Positions 7,581 through 13,238 of a DNA stretch of 15,579 nt are shown here, one piece after another. The stretch is from CAYVKM01 sp964452045 (GTDB lineage Bacteria > Calditrichota > Calditrichia > RBG-13-44-9): contig CAYVKM010000087.1 of the NCBI GenBank assembly GCA_964452045.1, positions 1-15,579 on the forward strand, given 5' to 3'. The position numbers and the translations under genes are program-made. The first letter of the stretch is position 1, and each line of letters opens with the position of its first letter. The notes under the pieces were generated by a model. The model was given only the letters and a program-made list of their open reading frames with translations, did not search any database and was not told the origin of the DNA.

Positions 7581-7612
7581 CCCCCTTTTCAAAGGGGGCC
7601 AGGGGGTTGTTA
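7581..7612. repeat. C-rich hairpin repeat, left flank of DUF559 gene
   Basis: A perfect hairpin with arms CCCCCTTT (7581-7588) and AAAGGGGG (7591-7598), followed by CCAGGGGGTTGTTA. Read on the minus strand it is ACAACCCCCT, a short link, then the hairpin. This matches the right-flank copy at 8021-8056 in the opposite orientation. The DUF559 stop codon (complement of 7610-7612) abuts it. Confidence 0.8.
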
Positions 7613-7981
7613 TTTTTGATTGTCATTATCAAATTGTATAATCCAATTTTCAATAGAATATAAAACTCCTTCCAAATTATTTTTAATATCCTCGTTTCCA
7701 AACCTTAAAATTTTTAAACCTAAAGTTTCCAATTTTCGTTGTCTCTGTATATCATTCACAAACTTAAACTCATGGCTAAATCCATCAATTTCGATGATTA
7801 ATTGTAACTTACTGCAATAAAAATCGACAATATAATTGTCAATAGGTTTTTGTCTCATAAATTGATACCCTCTCATTTTTCTTGCTTTTAGATGATTCCA
7901 AAGCAATACTTCTGCAAGGGTACTTCTATTGCGCAGACTTCGTGCAAGTATTTTCAGTTTGGGATTGTAATGTATTTTCAT
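7610..7981 (-). CDS. DUF559 (Vsr-like) endonuclease-domain protein
   Basis: A 123-residue DUF559 protein, a PD-(D/E)XK-type fold related to the very-short-patch-repair endonuclease. It has the family signature from start to end: LRNRSTLAEVLLWNHLKAR (residues 16-34), the basic strand YQFMRQKPI, then DNYIVDFYC with presumed catalytic Asp53, and LIIEIDG with Glu64 and Asp66. A conserved His70, the RQRKLETLGLKILRF segment (81-94) and an EDI motif follow. The usual family length is about 115-130, so it is complete. The gene is AT-rich relative to the kinase and activator genes on each side, has no visible Shine-Dalgarno site, and is framed by inverted hairpins, so it looks acquired. The biological role of the family is not settled; a nicking or homing activity would fit the fold. 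Confidence 0.88.
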   Translation of the reverse strand: MKIHYNPKLKILARSLRNRSTLAEVLLWNHLKARKMRGYQFMRQKPIDNYIVDFYCSKLQLIIEIDGFSHEFKFVNDIQRQRKLETLGLKILRFGNEDIKNNLEGVLYSIENWIIQFDNDNQK

Positions 7982-8020
7982 GGATTGAATTAAATGGCTC
8001 TAAATTTAGGATTTATTTTC

Positions 8021-8056
8021 TGACAACCCCCTTCATCCCCCTTTAATAAGGGGGAT
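8021..8056. repeat. C-rich hairpin repeat, right flank of DUF559 gene
   Basis: The sequence ACAACCCCCTTC (from 8023) leads into a hairpin with nine-base arms (ATCCCCCTT at 8035-8043, AAGGGGGAT at 8048-8056) around a TAAT loop. It is the inverted counterpart of the copy at 7581-7612. Together with the 45 AT-rich bases to 8102 it fills the space between the DUF559 gene and the kinase stop codon. Confidence 0.8.
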
Positions 8057-8102
8057 TTTATCTGGGCTTTATTAAAAGTTTAATCCTTAATTTATATTGT
8101 TC

Positions 8103-9539
8103 CTACAGGTTTCCTGGCAAAGTGACAATAAATGTAGATCCCGTCCCCACTTTACTTTCCACTTCTATCCGGCCGCGATGCATGATCACCGCTTTTCGTA
8201 CCATCGCTAATCCCAGACCATGACCCTGCTTTTTCATTGAGAAGAATGGCCGGAATATAGTTTTGATCCGGTCTTCCGGAATGCCAGTACCGGTATCGGA
8301 TATTTTTATAACGACCTCGCCATTCCATTGAGTTTCTATATTGATCTTGCCTTTCTCAATAATGGCCTCCGCGGCATTGGTTACCATATTTTTTACAGCC
8401 ATTTGCAGCAACTGATGATCACCACGGAATTCCGGCATAGCAGGATCGTTTACTGTATTGATTTCAATTGAAGAGAACTGGACTTCTTTTACCACCGAAT
8501 CGATCAGCTCCGGTAAATTAACGGGCTGAAGATTCAGCTTGCTCCAGCGAGCGACATCCAGGGTACGTTCCACAAAGTCGTGCAGTTTCTGGGCTGCCAG
8601 CAGAATTTCGGTGGAATATTTCTTTACCGGACTGTTATCCTCGATCTTTCGGTGCATGCCTTCTGCCAGCAGATGAATACCGCTTAAAGGATTCTTCAGA
8701 TCGTGAATGATGTATCCGGCAAATTCTCCCATCATCACCAGATTCTCATTGGCGATTTTTTCGTCAATCAAAGTTTTCAATTCATTGGAAAGTTTATTCA
8801 GGGAATGGACCAGTTCGCCAATCTCATCATCCCGTTCCATCTCAATGGCAGCATCCAGGTTCCCCTTTCCATATTCATTGGCCAGGTGAGCCGCTTCCCG
8901 TATCGGGCGGGAGATGGATCTAGTAAATCGGTAAGCCAGTCCCATGCTCAAAGTAATAGCGACAAGACCAATAACCAGGATTGTGATGATAAGTCCCTCG
9001 AACGGATCTTCCAGGGAGTACTTCAACAGGGCGGTGCCCCGTCTCTGGTTTAATTCAAATATGGGAACCACTGTATCCCAAATCTGGCCACGTTGATTGC
9101 TGGATACTTTTTGGATCAGCAGCCGGTCCGACATTAAAGCCCTCTGGGTAGCCGGGTCATCCAGTTTTTCGCCGCGTTTTTCCGGGGTGCTGGAGGCGAT
9201 GATCCGACCGGTGGTATCCAGAATGGTAATTGAGATAATATCCGGCCCGTCCATCATACTGTCGATGAGGGATTGAAGCACAATATAATTGTCCAAAAGA
9301 ATGGCGTTGAGGCTGGCATAAGCCAGGGAGCGGGTGAGACTAAAGGCTTTTTCCTGGGCCTGGTTCAAGATCATCTGCCGCTGAAAGTAAAAAATCGCAA
9401 CCGAGATAAAAATTACCACTAGGACAATCAGACCGGTGAAATAAAGAAAAAACTGTCCCTGGAGTCTCAGGTGTCCAACGACTTTGGATTTGGTTTTATT
9501 GTTTATTTCCGTGCTATTGGTCGAATTTTTAATTGTCAT
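8103..9539 (-). CDS. Membrane HAMP sensor histidine kinase
   Basis: A 478-residue membrane kinase. TM1 is about residues 29-52 and TM2 about 181-204; between them a periplasmic domain of some 125 residues (SLAYASLNAILLDNYIVL, ITILDTTGRIIASS) resembles a CACHE/PDC-type sensor. Next come HAMP (205-258, SRPIREAAHLANEYGKGNLD then DDEIGELVHSLNKL), a HisKA domain with phospho-acceptor His279 in IIHDLKNPLSGIH, and a HATPase domain with N box NMVTNAAEAI (384-393), G1 box SDTGTGIP (414-421) and G2 box GHGLGLA (439-445). The ATG at 9539 overlaps the end of the binding-protein gene by 11 bp (the stop of that gene is at 9529-9531), so translation is coupled. The HDLKNP-type H box is common among kinases paired with NtrC-type activators, matching the NtrC gene downstream. 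The binding lipoprotein may present its ligand to the periplasmic domain. Confidence 0.93.
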   Translation of the reverse strand: MTIKNSTNSTEINNKTKSKVVGHLRLQGQFFLYFTGLIVLVVIFISVAIFYFQRQMILNQAQEKAFSLTRSLAYASLNAILLDNYIVLQSLIDSMMDGPDIISITILDTTGRIIASSTPEKRGEKLDDPATQRALMSDRLLIQKVSSNQRGQIWDTVVPIFELNQRRGTALLKYSLEDPFEGLIITILVIGLVAITLSMGLAYRFTRSISRPIREAAHLANEYGKGNLDAAIEMERDDEIGELVHSLNKLSNELKTLIDEKIANENLVMMGEFAGYIIHDLKNPLSGIHLLAEGMHRKIEDNSPVKKYSTEILLAAQKLHDFVERTLDVARWSKLNLQPVNLPELIDSVVKEVQFSSIEINTVNDPAMPEFRGDHQLLQMAVKNMVTNAAEAIIEKGKINIETQWNGEVVIKISDTGTGIPEDRIKTIFRPFFSMKKQGHGLGLAMVRKAVIMHRGRIEVESKVGTGSTFIVTLPGNL

Positions 9540-11040
9540 TCAGAATTATACGGTTAAACTGGATAATGCCATAGGGATTAACCGGCAGATATTTTATTTT
9601 TTCCTTATTATAGGCAAAATTTGGTTTCACATGATAGAGAAAAACTGCCGGGGTGTCGTCCAGTATGGTTTTCACAATTTTTTGATAAAGTACATCACGC
9701 TTTTTCCGAATGGGCTCTCGGGCGGCTTCCTCCAACCAGCGATCCACATTTTCATTGTGATAGTGAAAGTAATTAAATTCGGAGGTGGAATAAAACAATG
9801 AATATAAAAAATTTTCCGGATCGCCTAAAACCTCACTGCCCCAGGCACCAATAAACAACTGAGTACTATCACTCTTGCATGCTATATTATGTTCTTCCCA
9901 GGTATCGAAAGGAATGAGTTCCAGGGTAATCCCAACCTTAGCTAGATTTGCTTCAATAAACTCAAAAATGGTTTGTCGAACGAAAGCCTCTTTTGGATAA
10001 AACAGCTTTAACTTTAATTTACCTTTAATGCCCGAGTTTCTTAATAATTTTTTCGCCTCCTCTAGATTAAAATTTTCCTGGGAGATGTTATTATAATGAA
10101 AAAGGGAAGGTGGTAAGGGGCCTTTCGCGATAATTGAATTACCTCTCATAATATTCAATACTAATGATGGTATATTTAGACTTTTTAGGATAGCCTTTCT
10201 TATTCCTATTTCTTTAAATAAAACATTATTTAAATTATATCCGATGTAAAATGTGGAGTAAGGTAACACCAATTTATAATCTATTTTTCCTAACCATTTT
10301 AACCGATCAATAGCAAATCCTGAGATAGCATAAAGCAGATCAACTTTATTATTTGAAATTGATTCTTCTCGTTCTATCTTGTTATTAAAGAACTTAAAAT
10401 CTATATGGTTTATTTCACTTTTATCACCCCAATACGCATTAAATTTTGATAAACTAATTGATTTATTACTATCCCAACTTTCAAATTTATATGGTCCTGT
10501 TCCAATGGGCTGATTAATAATTTGAGAATCAGGCTTTTTAAGTAATTGTTGAGAAATAACCACCAGGCTCAAAGGTGAGGTTAAATTATATAAGAAAATT
10601 GGACTTGGATTCTTCATCACTATTTCTAATGTTAAAGAATCTTTTGCATTAATGGTCTCAATTTGATTAAAAAGTGGTGATTCTGGATTCAGGCTAATTT
10701 GTCTTAAATAGCTATTCCTTGCAGTTTCGGCATTTAATTTTGAACCATCATGAAATTTGACATTTTCTCTAAGGTGAAATATATAGGATTTATAATCATT
10801 ACTTACAGACCAATCTTTGGCCAAATTTGGTTTAATCTGATTTGCACTAGAGTCCAGAATAGTAAGTGTTTCATAAATTTGGGAATATATTTGGATAGCA
10901 TCTATACCAAAATTAATCGCGGGGTCTAATCCTTTTGGTAAATATTGAACTCCGTAGACAATATTGGGTTTTGGCCTACCTTGGCAGGAAATAAAAAATA
11001 AAACAAATATTGGGATTAAAGTAAATAAAAATTTATTCAT
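9529..11040 (-). CDS. Oligopeptide-type (SBP_bac_5) substrate-binding lipoprotein
   Basis: A 503-residue family 5 extracellular solute-binding protein (DppA/OppA/NikA class). It has a signal sequence MNKFLFTLIPIFVLFFISC with lipidation expected at Cys19 (lipobox FIS-C, atypical at -3). The family landmarks follow: PKGLDPAINFGIDAIQIYSQIYETL, then WSVSNDYKSYIFHLRENVKFHDG, then GTGPYKFESW, and near the end DDTPAVFLYHVKPNFAYNKE. No permease or ATPase gene is next to it; instead the next gene is a histidine kinase that overlaps its 3' end by 11 bp. That points to a sensing role rather than uptake. The frame is open from a GTG at 11061, but that codon is inside a 13-bp hairpin and would put a charge-poor extension before the signal peptide, so the ATG at 11040 is preferred. 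G+C is uneven: 12 of 60 at 10201-10260 but 25 of 60 at 9721-9780. Confidence 0.88.
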   Translation of the reverse strand: MNKFLFTLIPIFVLFFISCQGRPKPNIVYGVQYLPKGLDPAINFGIDAIQIYSQIYETLTILDSSANQIKPNLAKDWSVSNDYKSYIFHLRENVKFHDGSKLNAETARNSYLRQISLNPESPLFNQIETINAKDSLTLEIVMKNPSPIFLYNLTSPLSLVVISQQLLKKPDSQIINQPIGTGPYKFESWDSNKSISLSKFNAYWGDKSEINHIDFKFFNNKIEREESISNNKVDLLYAISGFAIDRLKWLGKIDYKLVLPYSTFYIGYNLNNVLFKEIGIRKAILKSLNIPSLVLNIMRGNSIIAKGPLPPSLFHYNNISQENFNLEEAKKLLRNSGIKGKLKLKLFYPKEAFVRQTIFEFIEANLAKVGITLELIPFDTWEEHNIACKSDSTQLFIGAWGSEVLGDPENFLYSLFYSTSEFNYFHYHNENVDRWLEEAAREPIRKKRDVLYQKIVKTILDDTPAVFLYHVKPNFAYNKEKIKYLPVNPYGIIQFNRIILNDN

Positions 11041-11050
11041 GATTGAAATA

Positions 11051-11080
11051 AGGATAGACACATTAAAATGTGTCTATCCT
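11051..11080 (-). promoter_or_regulatory. Perfect 13-bp hairpin between peptide gene and binding-protein gene
   Basis: AGGATAGACACAT (11051-11063) and ATGTGTCTATCCT (11068-11080) are perfectly complementary around a four-base loop. The hairpin begins 10 bases after the 39-codon gene ends and stops 10 bases before the ATG of the lipoprotein gene, so it would sequester the latter's initiation region. On the minus strand it is followed by TATTTCAATC, a weak T-rich run, so it could be an attenuator, a translation-control hairpin or an mRNA stabiliser. Which of these applies cannot be read from the sequence. Confidence 0.6.
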
Positions 11081-11090
11081 ATAATTACTG

Positions 11091-11210
11091 CTAGCTTAAC
11101 GTTTGTGAAGTTGCATTTCGCATCACTGAAAGTGATGGTACAATAAAGCTCATAAATAAAAATCGAAATTTCCAGATCTTCTTGGCGACTTTCTTTACTT
11201 TGGTTAACAT
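11091..11210 (-). CDS. 39-residue cationic/hydrophobic small peptide
   Basis: A short gene that standard length cut-offs would miss. It starts ATG at 11210 behind a near-ideal ribosome site, AAGGAGG (complement of 11219-11225), with an 8-base spacer, which is the best argument that it is real. The product begins MLTKVKKVAKKIWKFRF (seven Lys and two Arg in the first 20 or so residues, an amphipathic pattern), then a hydrophobic LFMSFIVPSLSV and a polar tail RNATSQTLS. It starts 61 bases after the stop codon of the B12-radical SAM gene and lies 50 bases before the lipoprotein gene, all co-oriented. I do not recognise the family. It could be the precursor of a radical-SAM-modified peptide, a signalling peptide sensed downstream, a small membrane-active peptide, or a leader peptide controlling the genes below. 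A small hairpin (CATCACT/AGTGATG, 11121-11137) lies within it. Confidence 0.6.
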   Translation of the reverse strand: MLTKVKKVAKKIWKFRFLFMSFIVPSLSVMRNATSQTLS

Positions 11211-11218
11211 AATAACTG

Positions 11219-11225
11219 CCTCCTT
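11219..11225 (-). promoter_or_regulatory. Strong Shine-Dalgarno site of the 39-codon gene
   Basis: The minus strand reads AAGGAGG followed by CAGTTATT and ATG. It is one of the two strongest ribosome sites in the window, with that of the MTH1187 gene, and it establishes the start of an otherwise overlooked gene. Confidence 0.75.
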
Positions 11226-11271
11226 AATTTGTTGGATGTTTTGGTTTGAAACAATTTAAAATTAAGTAATT

Positions 11272-12663
11272 TTAGTAATGCCTGTTTTGCATCAAAACAA
11301 GCCTGGCCTGACCGAAATACCAGCGGAGTGTGCCGATAAGGTTTTGAAAAACTTTCCCGGGTCGGAGAATAAGGCGTCCGGCTTTCCCTTCCAGTTCAAA
11401 CAACTCAAGACGTAAATTTGTCCAGAAATTTAGTTTATAGGCGTAGCCCTCCATATAATGGTCACTGGTTAATATTCCCTTGGACTTGTATTCCCGGTAA
11501 ACCGCACTCCCCCGGTAGACTTCCAGTTTATTATTCACTGATATCTGGCATTTATTGCTGTTGAAATAGCGTCGGCGTAATTCAAATAAGGTGATGAATT
11601 GTTTGACCAGATCCCAGAGCGTGGTATGGGCATCTGCCAGGATCACCGATGCGAGAATATCAATTTTAAGCTGATAGAGGGTGATTAATGCCCTGATGTT
11701 TTGGCGGACGGTTATACGTTTGTTGAAACGCTTCAGCTGCTGTTCATCAAATGATTCCAGTCCCAGGAAAACCCGCTGGAGACCCACTGATTGTAACCTG
11801 GCCATAGTGGTCCGGTGGATGGTATCCGCCCGGCACATCAGTTCAAACTGAATATTCAATCCCCGTTTCTCTAATTCGCTGGCAAAAGCCTCCGCCCGCT
11901 CCCGGCCTTTTGCACCCTTTAACAGAAACTGGTCATCATTAAAAATAAAAAAATCGACCTTGAAACGATGATGTAAATCTTCTATTTCGTCAACCAAATT
12001 TTTAACTGATCGGGGACGCCATACTTTTCCCGAGCTGCTCCGGTACATCCCGATGATATCACAAAAAGTACACTGTCCCCAGCATCCTCTTGTCCCATAC
12101 ACCCGCAGATGAAATTTTTTATCGAGAATCGCCTGGGCATATTTGCGATCGGGTGGGGGAAGGACATCCAGATCCTGAATGAGCCGACGGGCTGGGTTAT
12201 CGATAATGTTTCCGTTATCTCTGAAGGAAAGACCAGCAATTTGCGAAATAACTTTTCCGGAAGACTGGAGCAACGTCTCCATTAGCTCTGCCAGGGTCAA
12301 TTCTCCTTCTCCACGGACTACATAATCTATCTCGGGATAATCCTGTAAAACTTCCTTTGCTGCGAACGTTGCAAAATAACCCCCGACAATTATCTTACCG
12401 GAATAGCCGGCTTTACGCAAAGCCTTGATTAAGGCTAATCCTTTATGCTTGGAATCGTCCAATAGCGAGAAACCTGCTGTTTTGGGATTGATGTCCATGA
12501 TGCGGGTCAGCCCGTCCGGCACGGAGAGCTCCTCGATACTCATATCGAGGGTATCTGCCGAAAAGCCCTGCGAAATAACATAGGATTTCAGACTGGCGAT
12601 ACCAAGATGCTCGGTGATGTAGTCCTGTCGAATTTTCCCGGGATTAATCAGCAATAAATCCAT
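11272..12663 (-). CDS. B12-binding-domain radical SAM enzyme
   Basis: A 463-residue class B (cobalamin-dependent type) radical SAM protein. The N-terminal B12-binding-like Rossmann domain (1-140) has NPGK at 7-10, a KIIVGGYFATF strand (90-100) and VVRGEGE (115-121). The radical SAM core has the CX3CX2C cluster Cys194, Cys198, Cys201 in TRGCWGQCTFC, then FFIFNDDQF, the AdoMet region MCRADTI, and VFLGLESFDEQQLKRFNK. The canonical DxHxxG cobalamin motif is not present, as in most of this family (BchE and HpnP-like methylases or cyclases also lack it). The reaction is undetermined: C-methylation or ring formation on a lipid, tetrapyrrole or peptide are options. The ATG at 12663 has AGGAGA seven to eight bases upstream. 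The gene is first in a minus-strand run leading to the 39-codon gene, lipoprotein and kinase, and is divergent from the MTH1187 gene across a palindromic element. Confidence 0.9.
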   Translation of the reverse strand: MDLLLINPGKIRQDYITEHLGIASLKSYVISQGFSADTLDMSIEELSVPDGLTRIMDINPKTAGFSLLDDSKHKGLALIKALRKAGYSGKIIVGGYFATFAAKEVLQDYPEIDYVVRGEGELTLAELMETLLQSSGKVISQIAGLSFRDNGNIIDNPARRLIQDLDVLPPPDRKYAQAILDKKFHLRVYGTRGCWGQCTFCDIIGMYRSSSGKVWRPRSVKNLVDEIEDLHHRFKVDFFIFNDDQFLLKGAKGRERAEAFASELEKRGLNIQFELMCRADTIHRTTMARLQSVGLQRVFLGLESFDEQQLKRFNKRITVRQNIRALITLYQLKIDILASVILADAHTTLWDLVKQFITLFELRRRYFNSNKCQISVNNKLEVYRGSAVYREYKSKGILTSDHYMEGYAYKLNFWTNLRLELFELEGKAGRLILRPGKVFQNLIGTLRWYFGQARLVLMQNRHY

Positions 12664-12792
12664 AGGTTCTCTCCTTCAATTACCTGGTTTATATGCTAAC
12701 TTTGTGCCGACTTTAAAACGATTCAAAATTCATAGATAAATAGGCATTTTTTAAATAAGGCAGGGCAAAATTTTTATGTCAGAGCAATTTCA

Positions 12793-12835
12793 AGTGTGAA
12801 CGATCGTTCACGATTCGTGAACGATCGTTCACACT
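12793..12835. repeat. 43-bp paired-palindrome element in divergent promoter region
   Basis: Two perfect copies of GTGAACGATCGTTCAC (12796-12811 and 12817-12832) are separated by GATTC. The whole 43 bp is itself a perfect inverted repeat (21-bp arms 12793-12813 and 12815-12835 around T12814). Core spacing is 21 bp, two turns of B-form DNA. It sits in the 281-base region between the divergent radical SAM and MTH1187 genes, upstream of a good promoter for the latter (12883-12912) and of a weak candidate for the former (CTGACA and TATTTA on minus, 12752-12782, 19-base spacing). Palindromes of the GAACGNNCGTTC type are typical of TetR-family operators; alternatively it is a REP-type dispersed repeat, since a related copy lies at 6053-6091. 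Confidence 0.88.
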
Positions 12836-12882
12836 CTTTCTGAATTAAGTTGGAAAAAATATTCAGTATTCATTGTGAAGGT

Positions 12883-12912
12883 TTGAAATCACCATGGATT
12901 ATTTAGTATAAT
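12883..12912 (+). promoter_or_regulatory. Putative sigma-70-type promoter of the MTH1187 gene
   Basis: A TTGAAA box (12883-12888) and a consensus TATAAT box (12907-12912) are 18 bases apart, with the ATG 33 bases further on. The consensus fit is good for a vegetative promoter, and it lies 47 bp downstream of the paired palindromes. Confidence 0.5.
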
Positions 12913-12944
12913 ATATTACGAAATCAAAAAGGAGGAGTTCATAA

Positions 12945-13138
12945 ATGGTCTTAGCAGAATTTTCTATGTTCCCAACGGATAAAGGTGAAAGCGTGAGCAG
13001 TTATGTGGCTAAAGTCCTGGAGGTAGTTGACCGGAGCAGGATTCCTTACCAATTGACACCCATGGGGACGATTCTGGAGGGCAGTTGGGAAGATGTTTTT
13101 CGGGTCATTTCAGATTGTTTTCATGAGCTGGAGAAGGA
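12945..13138 (+). CDS. MTH1187-family thiamine-binding protein (C-terminus in gap)
   Basis: The first 65 residues of a UPF0045/MTH1187 family protein, normally about 95-105 residues long. The visible part matches the family well: MVLAEFSMFPTDKGESVSSYVAKVLEVVD, then SRIPYQLTPMGTILEGSWEDVF with the characteristic PMGTxxEG turn. Members are small ferredoxin-fold tetramers that bind thiamine or its pyrimidine moiety, and probably act as thiamine carriers or sensors. The start has a strong AGGAGG site and a good upstream promoter. About 35 residues are lost in the N run. The gene is divergent from the radical SAM gene and convergent with the aminotransferase gene. No thiamine biosynthesis gene or thiamine riboswitch is evident in the window. 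Confidence 0.88.
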
Positions 13139-13238
13139 NNNNNNNNNNNNNNNNNNNNNNNNNNNNNNNNNNNNNNNNNNNNNNNNNNNNNNNNNNNNNN
13201 NNNNNNNNNNNNNNNNNNNNNNNNNNNNNNNNNNNNNN
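13139..13238. other. Assembly gap (100 N)
   Basis: A second 100-N placeholder, hiding the 3' ends of the convergent MTH1187 and aminotransferase genes. The missing coding parts are about 35 residues of the former and a few dozen of the latter, so the real gap is probably larger than 100 bases. Confidence 0.95.

Larger units (their letters stand above)
7573..8060. mobile_element. Putative DUF559 cassette bounded by inverted C-rich hairpins
   Basis: The DUF559 gene is bounded on both sides by copies of the same motif, ACAACCCCCT-link-CCCCCTTT-loop-AAGGGGGA, pointing outward in opposite orientations (left read on minus, right on plus). The ensemble of about 490 bp separates the HAMP kinase gene (ends 8103) from the NtrC gene (starts 7480), which would otherwise be neighbours. 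Lone DUF559 genes with such flanks turn up repeatedly in environmental genomes in my recollection, which suggests a cassette that moves or is homed. No transposase and no target-site duplication is evident, so mobility is inference. Confidence 0.4.

Noticed and set aside
8035..8056. C-rich hairpins around DUF559 as ordinary terminators
   Set aside because: Neither is followed by a convincing T tract in the coding direction, and the shared ACAACCCCCT flank in inverted orientation points to a repeat pair.
11041..11061. GTG at 11061 as the start of the binding-lipoprotein gene
   Set aside because: It lies inside a perfect hairpin, has no ribosome site, and would add seven residues ahead of a normal lipoprotein signal peptide starting at the ATG at 11040.
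6017..12835. Palindromes at 6017-6091 and 12793-12835 as a CRISPR array
   Set aside because: Only two loci over 6 kb apart, no regular unique spacers, and no cas genes.
12945..13138. Thiamine (TPP) riboswitch upstream of the MTH1187 gene
   Set aside because: The upstream 110 bases lack the CUGAGA and related conserved elements; a plain promoter with a short leader is present instead.
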